Assembly: GCA_029881855.1 (NCBI GenBank)
Contig: JAOULU010000068.1
Location: 1-7,946 of the forward strand
Direction of reading: 5' to 3'
DNA: 7,946 bases
DNA from: Nitrosomonas sp.
Lineage (GTDB): Bacteria; Pseudomonadota; Gammaproteobacteria; Burkholderiales; Nitrosomonadaceae
Shown: piece after piece, positions 1 to 5,548 of the stretch
How the letters are laid out: every line of letters starts with the position of its first letter
How positions within the stretch are numbered: the first letter of the stretch is position 1
The notes under the pieces: generated by a model
Seen by the model: only the letters and a program-made list of their open reading frames with translations
Databases searched by the model: none
Told to the model about the DNA's origin: nothing
Program-made: the position numbers and the translations under genes

Positions 1-1206
1 TAAAGCAGAAGGGCTCCATTCTGAATCATTGGTATAGCAAAAAACTTGGTCAGCTTGTCTCAAACTGTTAGCTAGGGCATCTTTCCAAACGCCCATCTTC
101 ATGGTGTTTGAGCGTGGCTCCATTACTGCAATAATTTTTGCACTGTTGACATGACTTCGTAGGCCATCAAGTGTGGTTTGAATGGAGGTGGGGTGATGCG
201 CAAAGTCATCATAGATCGTAATGCCATTAACCACACCATAGGTTTCCATGCGGCGTTTCACATTCTTAAATTGCATGAGTGCGTCTATGCCAGTCTTTAT
301 TGGCACACCAGCATGACGAGCAGCACCAAGTGCAGCTAATGCATTCATGCGATTATGTTCACCCATTAAATCCCATTGTAAATTACCTTGCTGCTCCTGC
401 TTGAAATAAATGGTCGTATTGTTGTTTTCTTGCACGCTAGCCTGCCAGCCATTGTCCGTGCCGAATGTTTCTGTAGGTGTCCAACAACCTTGTGCTAAGA
501 CACGCTTTAAATTGTCATCTTGTCCATTTGTAATGACCAGGCCATTACTGGGAATAACCCGGATAAAATGGTGGAATTGGCGTTCAATAGCGGAAAGATC
601 GTGGAAAATGTCAGCGTGATCAAATTCTAGGTTGTTCAGAATGGCTGTTCTAGGATGGTAGTGTACAAATTTTGAACGCTTATCAAAGAAGGCCGTATCA
701 TATTCATCCGCTTCAATTACGAAGAAAGGGGATATCTCGCCGGATGTTCCAGAACGTCCTATTCTTGCTGAAATGCCGAAATTTTCAGGTACACCACCAA
801 TTAAAAATCCGGGATTCATGCCAGCATATTCTAGTATCCATGCTAGCATAGCGCTGGTTGTTGTTTTGCCATGTGTGCCGGCGACAGCCAGTACCCAACG
901 CTCCCTTAATATGTTCTCTGATAACCACTGTGGCCCTGAAATATAAGGCAGATCTTGGTTGAGTATTTCTTCCATGAGTAGATTGCCGCGTTTAATAACA
1001 TTGCCAATAACAAAAATATCAGGTTTGAGCGAAATCTGCTCTGGAGAGTATCCTGAGATCAACTCGATGCCTTGAGACTCTAGTTGGGTGCTCATTGGCG
1101 GATAAACATCTTGGTCGCATCCAGTAACCTTGTGGCCAGATTCGCGGGCAATAGCAGCAATTCCGCCCATAAAAGTGCCACAAATCCCAAGTATGTGAAT
1201 ATGCAT
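1..1206 (-). CDS. mpl: UDP-N-acetylmuramate:L-alanyl-gamma-D-glutamyl-meso-diaminopimelate ligase (murein tripeptide ligase), C-terminus cut by window edge
   Basis: Cytoplasmic Mur-ligase-family enzyme that joins recycled murein tripeptide to UDP-MurNAc using ATP, feeding cell-wall turnover products back into peptidoglycan synthesis. The frame is open for 402 codons to position 1 with no stop, against about 457 residues in the E. coli enzyme, so roughly the last 55 residues lie outside the window. The N-terminus MHIHILGICGTFMGG is nearly identical to E. coli Mpl, which fixes the start at 1206; an AAGG Shine-Dalgarno sits just upstream. Visible motifs are the ATP P-loop GTHGKTTT (residues 110-117), EADEYD (165-170), NNLEFDHADI (191-200), GEHNRMN (282-288), YDDFAHHPT (332-340) and EPRSNTMKMG (363-372). 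These last motifs separate Mpl from MurC. A short insertion of a few residues precedes EADEYD relative to E. coli. It is transcribed divergently from gluQRS. Identification is secure. Confidence 0.96.
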   Translation of the reverse strand, partial: MHIHILGICGTFMGGIAAIARESGHKVTGCDQDVYPPMSTQLESQGIELISGYSPEQISLKPDIFVIGNVIKRGNLLMEEILNQDLPYISGPQWLSENILRERWVLAVAGTHGKTTTSAMLAWILEYAGMNPGFLIGGVPENFGISARIGRSGTSGEISPFFVIEADEYDTAFFDKRSKFVHYHPRTAILNNLEFDHADIFHDLSAIERQFHHFIRVIPSNGLVITNGQDDNLKRVLAQGCWTPTETFGTDNGWQASVQENNNTTIYFKQEQQGNLQWDLMGEHNRMNALAALGAARHAGVPIKTGIDALMQFKNVKRRMETYGVVNGITIYDDFAHHPTSIQTTLDGLRSHVNSAKIIAVMEPRSNTMKMGVWKDALANSLRQADQVFCYTNDSEWSPSAL

Positions 1207-1313
1207 TATCAGCCTTTATAATATTTTAGTTAGAAAAATTAAACGGTATGTATTGATAGAATTATAATCTATTGATAATCAATCTTGATTCCTGAATACA
1301 TATATTTTTATTC
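1207..1313. promoter_or_regulatory. Divergent mpl/gluQRS intergenic region with a palindrome and a -10-like box
   Basis: This 107-nt very AT-rich spacer must carry the promoters for both mpl (minus) and gluQRS (plus). A perfect TATAAT is seen at 1263-1268, and because the local sequence is attataat it also reads as TATAAT on the minus strand (1266-1261). I see no good -35 hexamer at 16-18 nt for either direction. Just downstream on the plus strand is a perfect palindrome, ATTGAT-A-ATCAAT (1271-1283), which could be an operator. The dyad is seen directly; promoter and operator roles are inferred. Confidence 0.4.
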
Positions 1314-2216
1314 GTGACTAATACACAATCCAGTATTCTGAATTATCGTGGTCGCTTTGCACCGTCACCATCAGGGCCACTTCATTTTGGTTCCTTAGTG
1401 GCGGCGATAGGGAGTTATTTAGACGCGAAATATAATAATGGCCAATGGCTAGTTAGAATGGAAGATCTGGATCCACCAAGGACTGTACAGGGTGCGTCGC
1501 GAGATATCTTGATGTCCTTGGAAAAACTTGGGATGGAATGGGACGAAGAAGTGTTTTTTCAAAGCCAGCGTAATCAAGCGTATCAGTTAGCATTAAGTAA
1601 CTTAGACCAAAAGGGAATACTTTATCCTTGTACCTGTTCACGTAGAGAAATTGCTGACTCCAGTATTGCAGGTATTAGTGGTTCAATATATCCGGGGACT
1701 TGTAGAAACAAGCTTTCTCATGTTGACAGACCGGCTGCATTACGACTTAGAACCAATCATCATACGATTGCGTTTAAAGATGCCCTAAGAGGCCTGGTTT
1801 GTCAGCAGCTTGAACATGACATTGGGGATTTTGTATTGCGCCGAGCAGATAATGTTTATGCCTATCAATTGGCAGTAGTGGTTGATGATGCGCAGCAAAA
1901 TATAACGCATGTCGTGCGTGGAACAGACCTCCTGGATTCAACACCGCGTCAAATCTATTTGCAGCGATTATTGGGATATACTACGCCAAGTTATATGCAT
2001 TTACCTGTGGTGACTAATGCTCAGGGAGAGAAGCTAAGTAAACAAACACATGCTGCGCCAATTGACCCATCAAATGCATTATCGCAAATGGTTGCTGCTT
2101 TGGAATTTCTGGGACAGAATCCCCCTAAAGAACTGGCAGATGACAATCTTGCTACATTTTGGCAATGGGCCATCAAAAATTGGCGGATTGATAAAATACC
2201 AACAACCCAAGAATAA
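1314..2216 (+). CDS. gluQRS: Glutamyl-Q tRNA(Asp) synthetase
   Basis: A truncated glutamyl-tRNA-synthetase paralogue that activates glutamate and attaches it to the queuosine base at position 34 of tRNA-Asp instead of to the 3' end. The 300-residue length matches the family, which lacks the anticodon-binding domain. Seen motifs: RFAPSPSGPLHFGS (residues 14-27) with a HIGH-type signature HFGS, MEDLDPPR (49-56), the zinc ligands C106, C108, Y126 and C130 typical of GluQRS, the block around FVLRRADNVYAYQLAVVVDD (173-192), and KLSKQ (240-244) as the KMSKS equivalent. The start is GTG: an in-frame TGA lies at 1293-1295 and no other usable start falls between. No clear Shine-Dalgarno precedes it, so translation may be weak. 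In many gammaproteobacteria this gene follows dksA; here it instead heads a plus-strand run and is divergent from mpl. The flavoprotein gene starts 30 nt downstream. Confidence 0.95.
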   Translation: MTNTQSSILNYRGRFAPSPSGPLHFGSLVAAIGSYLDAKYNNGQWLVRMEDLDPPRTVQGASRDILMSLEKLGMEWDEEVFFQSQRNQAYQLALSNLDQKGILYPCTCSRREIADSSIAGISGSIYPGTCRNKLSHVDRPAALRLRTNHHTIAFKDALRGLVCQQLEHDIGDFVLRRADNVYAYQLAVVVDDAQQNITHVVRGTDLLDSTPRQIYLQRLLGYTTPSYMHLPVVTNAQGEKLSKQTHAAPIDPSNALSQMVAALEFLGQNPPKELADDNLATFWQWAIKNWRIDKIPTTQE

Positions 2217-2246
2217 ATCGATTGCAAAATTTAATAAGGAGACTGT

Positions 2247-3407
2247 GTGGCTTTTCTGCCGTTTTATATTCCTAAACAGAAACGACTAAGGGTTGTAATA
2301 GTCGGTGGTGGCTATGCAGGTATGGCGGCGCTAACAGTGCTTTCTCGGTATGCTCCAGATACAGAAGTTACCGTCATTGATCCGAACGAGCAACACATTA
2401 AAATGACACATTTGCATGAGACTTTTCGTTATCCGTTGTCGGATTTACAAGTGTCGTTTACGGATTTGTCGAAACGGTTTGGTTTTCATTTTATTCAAGC
2501 AGCACTACCATTAAATGAAACTGTTTTACAGCAATGGCAAGCAGATAGAAGCCTGACGTTGAATGAAGAAGTGTTGCACTTTGATTATCTGCTAATTACC
2601 ACAGGTGGTGGTAACAAAGGCAATGAGCCAGCAAAGGCTGTTATGAGTTTGCAAGATTTCATGACGAATTCAGGGTCGGATCTTTTAAGTGACAAACTTG
2701 CCCAAAACAAAACTGATTCAGAGCCTGTCATTTCAGTGATTGGTGGAGGCGCAACCGGTATACAATTTTTATTTGAGATCAAACAGTTTCTGCATAGGAA
2801 AAAAATTAAATCAAAGTTGCGTTTAATTCATTCCAGAGAGCGATTGTTAGAGCAATTTCCAGATGGTTTCCATATTTATGTTGAATCACGTTTGCGTGAA
2901 TTAAATATTGAGTTTTATCCCAACACCTATTATTGTAAGCAGCAAGACAACAAGATTTTATTACGGGATAAAAAGTCCCAAGAAGAATTTGTGCTGCCCT
3001 CTCATCTGACTTTACTATTTTTGGGTAAAAAACAAGAAAATTTATATGAGGCGAATGCCTTTGGGCAAGTGTTGGTTGAGCAAAAAACACTTGAAAATAT
3101 TTTTGTGGCGGGTGATTGTTCGCACTTTAATTCATTCGGTTCCAATTCGTTATCAGCGCAATCAGCCGTGCGTAAAGGGAAGTTGGTTGCACGTAACATA
3201 CTAAGGCACTCAAGTGTACTGAATTTTCTTGAACCTTATCTGCATCATGAACTCGGTTATGTGGTCAGTCTTGGGCACGCAGATGCGGTAGGTTGGTTAG
3301 CTTCTGAAGGTAATGTGATTACAGGTTTACCTGCACTGGCAATTAAAGAGCTGGTGGAGTCGCAATATGATCTACTATTAATGGGAATAGATACATACTT
3401 GGTATAG
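2247..3407 (+). CDS. FAD-dependent pyridine-nucleotide oxidoreductase, type II NADH dehydrogenase (NDH-2)-like
   Basis: A 386-residue two-Rossmann flavoprotein of the Pyr_redox_2 family, expected to pass electrons from NAD(P)H through FAD to a quinone or other acceptor. The first dinucleotide fold carries GGGYAG (residues 20-25) with acidic D45 ending strand 2, typical of FAD binding. The second carries GGGATG (166-171) for NAD(P)H. FVAGDC (286-291, D290) followed by AQSAVRKGKLVARNI (304-318) is the C-terminal FAD-binding block. There are only two cysteines (C230, C291) and no CxxC, arguing against a disulfide reductase or sulfide:quinone reductase. The tail (about 335-386, ELGYVVSLGHADAVGWL) resembles the NDH-2 C-terminal region, but no transmembrane helix is obvious. 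Start is GTG with a strong AAGGAGA Shine-Dalgarno at 2236-2242. It lies 30 nt after gluQRS and 25 nt before the SRPBCC gene, so co-transcription is likely. The actual acceptor is unknown; shorter than respiratory NDH-2 of about 430 residues, it may be a specialised relative. Confidence 0.85.
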   Translation: MAFLPFYIPKQKRLRVVIVGGGYAGMAALTVLSRYAPDTEVTVIDPNEQHIKMTHLHETFRYPLSDLQVSFTDLSKRFGFHFIQAALPLNETVLQQWQADRSLTLNEEVLHFDYLLITTGGGNKGNEPAKAVMSLQDFMTNSGSDLLSDKLAQNKTDSEPVISVIGGGATGIQFLFEIKQFLHRKKIKSKLRLIHSRERLLEQFPDGFHIYVESRLRELNIEFYPNTYYCKQQDNKILLRDKKSQEEFVLPSHLTLLFLGKKQENLYEANAFGQVLVEQKTLENIFVAGDCSHFNSFGSNSLSAQSAVRKGKLVARNILRHSSVLNFLEPYLHHELGYVVSLGHADAVGWLASEGNVITGLPALAIKELVESQYDLLLMGIDTYLV

Positions 3408-3432
3408 CAGAATTTACGCAGGAGATCTTGAG

Positions 3433-3912
3433 ATGCTTGGTTTATTCAAAAAAACCCCCGTTGTTGGTAAGGCCAGTGCATTAATTAAAAGCCCTAGCGA
3501 TAAACTTTTTCATTTTATCGGTACTGACTTACTTATTAACTACCCGAGATGGTCGCCAGAAGTACGAGAATTGGAAAAATTAACAGATGGCCCAATTAAG
3601 CAGAACACGTTATGTCGTCAGGTAAGGGTTGATCAAGGCAATCGTTCTGAATCGACATTTAAGGTTAATGTTTTTGATGTCGGTACGCGTATTTGCTTTG
3701 AAGGAACCTCTAATCCTTATCGATGTGACTATGTGATAGAGCCTGTTAATGAGGGAGAAAGCAGGATAACATTTATCTTTGAGATGCTTGATCTTGATTT
3801 GCACATGAAACCATTTGAGAAGCTGATTCGAATTGCTATTCAGGATGGTACAGACAGAACAGTAAGAAATATTAAGAAATTAATTGAGGCAGAGCATCTG
3901 GATTCTGTTTGA
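3433..3912 (+). CDS. SRPBCC (START/Bet v1-like) fold protein
   Basis: A 159-residue soluble protein with the pattern of the SRPBCC / polyketide cyclase-dehydrase superfamily: an N-terminal strand (about residues 11-19), a short helix region PSDKLFHFIG (21-30), the PRWSPEV segment (38-44) that in this fold precedes the long antiparallel sheet, strands up to about residue 120, and a long C-terminal helix from about 125 to 154. Members bind hydrophobic ligands in a deep cavity; there is no catalytic signature here from which to name a reaction. No signal peptide is present, so it is presumably cytoplasmic. The ATG is preceded by AGGAG (3420-3424) at 8 nt spacing, which supports the start. It lies 25 nt after the flavoprotein and 73 nt before the LOV gene, suggesting a role in the same process. 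Fold assignment is by eye and moderate in confidence; function is not known. Confidence 0.7.
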   Translation: MLGLFKKTPVVGKASALIKSPSDKLFHFIGTDLLINYPRWSPEVRELEKLTDGPIKQNTLCRQVRVDQGNRSESTFKVNVFDVGTRICFEGTSNPYRCDYVIEPVNEGESRITFIFEMLDLDLHMKPFEKLIRIAIQDGTDRTVRNIKKLIEAEHLDSV

Positions 3913-3985
3913 GCGGCAGTAGGTATGTTGAATTGATTGTATTATTGTTTTTTGGCTTACAGTAGCTTAACCTGGAGATAGAATC

Positions 3986-4438
3986 ATGGACTTTATCGTT
4001 GAGAAAGACCCTGGATTGATTCCGCAAGTATTATCCAAAATACTTGATTCCTGTGTAAATGGCGTGTCACTGGCCGACCCGGATCAAGAAGATTTGCCAC
4101 TTGTTTATGTAAATAAAGCGTTTGAGGAAATGACGGGATATACTCTGGAAGAAGTGGTTGGAAAGAATTGTCGCTTCTTGCAAGGTAATGAAAGAGAGCA
4201 AGAAGGTGTTAGGCAATTACGGGAAGCTATTAGAAATAAAGTACCCATAGAAGTCACGCTTAGAAATTATCGTAAAAATGGCGAGTTATTTTATAACCAG
4301 TTAAAAATGATGCCACTATTTGATTCAAAAGGAGGCTTACTGTATTTCCTCGGCGTGCAATATGATGTTACCCAATTGGTCGCAGCAGAAGAAGAGATCA
4401 AAAGATTGAATCAATCTATTGAGTCGTTAAAAAAGTAA
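3986..4438 (+). CDS. Short LOV-domain (PAS) blue-light photoreceptor protein
   Basis: A 150-residue stand-alone LOV domain expected to bind FMN and form a flavin-cysteinyl adduct on blue-light absorption. The diagnostic GKNCRFLQG (residues 59-67) contains the photoactive C62 and the flavin contacts R63 and Q66; R79 fits the second phosphate-contacting arginine. RNYRKNGELFYNQL (93-106) supplies the flavin-ring asparagines N94 and N104, and FLGVQYDVT (121-129) supplies the signal-relaying Q125. The photochemical set is therefore complete. An N-cap of about 20 residues precedes the core, and the C-terminal segment 132-150 (VAAEEEIKRLNQSIESLKK) is an amphipathic heptad-like helix suited to dimerisation. 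No kinase, GGDEF, HTH or STAS domain follows, so this is a 'short LOV' protein like those of about 142-151 residues in Pseudomonas putida. A GGAG at 3974-3977, 8 nt upstream, supports the ATG. It is the last gene of the plus-strand run; the 73-nt gap could hold its own promoter. Confidence 0.93.
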   Translation: MDFIVEKDPGLIPQVLSKILDSCVNGVSLADPDQEDLPLVYVNKAFEEMTGYTLEEVVGKNCRFLQGNEREQEGVRQLREAIRNKVPIEVTLRNYRKNGELFYNQLKMMPLFDSKGGLLYFLGVQYDVTQLVAAEEEIKRLNQSIESLKK

Positions 4439-4589
4439 AAGGCCTATTTATTAGGTGCTAGGCTTACTATTAAATAATTAAGCAAAAGATAGATAGATTC
4501 AATAGAATTTAATAAATCTATCGCTATTAGTCATGCAATTTACTGGTAAAAATAGCCGCTAAAAGGTATTATGCGGGCTGTAAGTTTCT
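4439..4589. other. Intergenic region between LOV gene and tRNA-Ser, with a weak hairpin
   Basis: A 151-nt AT-rich spacer. It contains GATAGATT (4492-4499) and its exact reverse complement AATCTATC (4515-4522), an 8-bp stem with a 15-nt loop, preceded by a short GATA tandem repeat. No T-run follows, so it is a poor candidate for an intrinsic terminator of the LOV transcript. GCCTA (4442-4446) and TAGGC (4459-4463) form a second small inverted repeat directly after the LOV stop. I see no coding sequence here. Confidence 0.45.
4567..4572 (+). promoter_or_regulatory. Putative -10 box of the tRNA-Ser promoter with GC-rich discriminator
   Basis: TATTAT lies 17 nt before the mature tRNA and is followed directly by GCGGGC, a GC-rich discriminator of the kind found at stringently controlled stable-RNA promoters. 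A transcript starting near 4579 would have a leader of about ten nucleotides. The -35 element is not convincing (TGGTAA at 4544-4549 with 17-nt spacing), so the call rests on position and the discriminator. Confidence 0.4.
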
Positions 4590-4679
4590 GGAGGCGTGGC
4601 TGAGCGGTTTAAAGCAGCAGTCTTGAAAACTGCCGTAGGGGTGACTCTACCGTGAGTTCGAATCTCACCGCCTCCGCCA
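4590..4679 (+). tRNA. tRNA-Ser (anticodon TGA)
   Basis: A complete class II tRNA of 90 nt. The acceptor stem pairs GGAGGCG (4590-4596) with CGCCTCC (4669-4675), followed by discriminator G (4676) and an encoded CCA (4677-4679). The anticodon loop CTTGAAA (4622-4628) sits between the CAGT/ACTG ends of the anticodon stem and gives anticodon TGA at 4624-4626, decoding UCA and wobble-related serine codons. The TΨC arm shows GTTCGAATC. The long variable arm (around 4634-4650) and discriminator G are the serine identity features, consistent with the anticodon. Confidence 0.97.
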
Positions 4680-4809
4680 GTTTCATGTCCATTCCCATCC
4701 TGGAAAGTTCGTAACACCCAGTAAATAAAACTATTTTAAGTGAATCGTTGTCTGTGTCAGTCCTTAATAATCCGATGGCATCCAAGAAAAAAGTGCGGCT
4801 ACCTGTATG

Positions 4810-4837
4810 GTAACTATTTTATAGCTTAAAAAGTTAC
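4810..4837. repeat. AT-rich inverted repeat (hairpin) with GTAACT/AGTTAC ends
   Basis: GTAACT (4810-4815) pairs with AGTTAC (4832-4837); after one bulged A, TTTTA (4817-4821) pairs with TAAAA (4827-4831), leaving loop TAGCT. This gives 11 paired positions with one bulge. Further GTTAC copies at 4846-4850 and 4870-4874 extend the motif downstream, so the half-site may be a protein-binding element and not an RNA hairpin. Confidence 0.5.
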
Positions 4838-4900
4838 TATATATGGTTACACAACATGCGCTATATAATGTTACTTGTAAGAATACTCTCAGGGGTGTTT

Positions 4901-4915
4901 TGCTAAGTTAACTTT
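4901..4915 (+). repeat. Direct repeat copy 1 (15 bp, contains the palindrome AAGTTAACTT)
   Basis: TGCTAAGTTAACTTT matches copy 2 (5418-5432) at 14 of 15 positions, with looser similarity for about eight bases upstream. The two copies flank the DUF3135 gene at a distance of 517 bp. The core is a 10-bp palindrome, so each copy could be a protein-binding site or the scar of a recombination event. Confidence 0.45.
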
Positions 4916-4999
4916 CAATTGTGTCTAATTTTTCACTCAATGTTTACATTTCCTCCACAATTCGGTCTCTTTTTTAACCTATAGTTAATTCATTGCAAA

Positions 5000-5034
5000 A
5001 ACGAACCACTGCCATTCGTTAGATCAAGATGGCA
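5000..5034. promoter_or_regulatory. Interlocked inverted repeats upstream of the DUF3135 gene (possible operator)
   Basis: AACGAA (5000-5005) and TTCGTT (5015-5020) form a perfect 6-bp inverted repeat with a 9-bp spacer, a centre-to-centre distance of 15 bp. TGCCAT (5010-5015) and ATGGCA (5029-5034) form a second one that interlocks with it. They end 36 nt before the ATG at 5071, where a promoter or operator would be expected; TTGCAA at 4993-4998 is a possible -35. The regulator is unknown. Confidence 0.35.
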
Positions 5035-5070
5035 TTTATATGTTTTTAACTAACTAATAGAGACAACAAA

Positions 5071-5412
5071 ATGAAATCAACTAATTTTGACTTCAACCTT
5101 TGGAGTAATGTAGCGAAGCAAGACCCTGAACAATTTGAACTGATGCGACAACAATTGATAGATGACGTTATGGCACAGGTGCCAGAAGAATTGAAACAGC
5201 GGATGGAAGGTGTGCAATGGGAAGTTGACCAAATACAAAATCGAGCTGAGAATCCAATGGCTGCCTGTTTTAGTATTTCCCAAAGAATGTTGAACAAAGT
5301 ACACGGAGAGAAAGGACTATTGGCAACTTTAAGTGATCCGAAGAAAATATTGCAGGATCGAAAAAGAATTGATCTGAATAATGTTATTTCAATTACAAAA
5401 TACAAAAAATAG
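5071..5412 (+). CDS. DUF3135 family small protein
   Basis: A 113-residue, probably cytoplasmic, mostly helical protein. The layout FDFNLWSNVAKQDPEQFELMRQQLIDD (residues 6-32), then VPEELKQRMEGVQWEVD (37-53) and the signature NPMAACFSIS (61-70), matches my recollection of the DUF3135 family found in gammaproteobacteria, whose role is unknown. The last 25 residues are basic and lack a clear family match. No signal peptide or membrane segment is visible. Its Shine-Dalgarno is weak (AGAGA around 5059-5063). It is a single-gene unit: preceded by a long noncoding region, and convergent with the porin gene. A reading frame on the opposite strand (5046-5444) covers it but shows no protein features, so the plus-strand reading is preferred. 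Confidence 0.8.
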   Translation: MKSTNFDFNLWSNVAKQDPEQFELMRQQLIDDVMAQVPEELKQRMEGVQWEVDQIQNRAENPMAACFSISQRMLNKVHGEKGLLATLSDPKKILQDRKRIDLNNVISITKYKK

Positions 5413-5417
5413 GGTAT

Positions 5418-5432
5418 TGCCAAGTTAACTTT
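5418..5432 (+). repeat. Direct repeat copy 2 (15 bp, contains the palindrome AAGTTAACTT)
   Basis: TGCCAAGTTAACTTT begins five bases after the DUF3135 stop codon and differs from copy 1 (4901-4915) at one position. It is too close to the stop and has too little GC to act as an intrinsic terminator. Confidence 0.45.
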
Positions 5433-5490
5433 TCGGTACGACAAGCATACTGTGATTGATGGGCTTAAGTGTAATAGCTCAGACCTGAAC

Positions 5491-5520
5491 TGACAGATGC
5501 CAGAGAACGGGTATCTGTCA
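5491..5520. terminator. Hairpin between convergent DUF3135 and porin genes, possible bidirectional terminator
   Basis: TGACAGATGCC (5491-5501) pairs with GGTATCTGTCA (5510-5520) to form an 11-bp stem with one G-U pair on the plus strand and an 8-nt loop. An outer pair, GGCTTAA (5462-5468) and TTAAGCC (5523-5529), could close a larger structure. It lies 28 nt beyond the porin stop and 78 nt beyond the DUF3135 stop. A proper U-tract is absent on both strands, so it may act as an mRNA 3'-end stabiliser or a weak terminator. Confidence 0.45.
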
Positions 5521-5548
5521 ATTTAAGCCTGGGTTGGCTATTTAGCTA

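Larger units (their letters stand above)
4680..5070. other. 391-nt AT-rich noncoding region upstream of the DUF3135 gene
   Basis: I find no convincing coding sequence in this stretch. It holds several small dyads described separately: a hairpin at 4810-4837, repeated GTTAC motifs (4833-4837, 4846-4850, 4870-4874), a palindrome at 4905-4914, TTAAC/GTTAA (4974-4978 and 4984-4988), and nested inverted repeats at 5000-5034 close to the downstream gene. A perfect TATAAT occurs at 4864-4869 without a good -35. The length and density of dyads suggest regulatory DNA or a small untranslated RNA, but neither can be shown from sequence alone. Confidence 0.5.

Noticed and set aside
1271..1283. ATTGATAATCAAT considered as a Fur box
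   Set aside because: It has one GATAAT-like hexamer but not the three or more needed for a 19-bp Fur site, and none of the neighbouring genes is iron-related. Kept only as an unassigned palindrome.
2806..3199. Two minus-strand frames opposite the NDH-2-like gene
   Set aside because: Antisense shadows of a well-supported flavoprotein, with no motif or ribosome binding site of their own.
2247..3407. Sulfide:quinone oxidoreductase or thioredoxin-reductase-like identity for the flavoprotein
   Set aside because: The protein has only two cysteines (C230, C291), lacking the catalytic cysteine set of SQR and the CxxC of disulfide reductases.
4492..4522. GATAGATT/AATCTATC hairpin considered as the terminator of the LOV transcript
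   Set aside because: The stem is AT-rich, the loop is 15 nt and no T-run follows, so an intrinsic terminator is not supported.
5014..5027. ATCAA at 5023-5027 considered as half of an FNR site
   Set aside because: The matching left half should read TTGAT four bases away but reads ATTCG, so the site is not supported.
5046..5444. A 132-codon open frame on the minus strand opposite DUF3135
   Set aside because: It lies fully antisense to a gene with a recognisable family signature, has no Shine-Dalgarno, and its translation is cysteine- and serine-rich without domain features.
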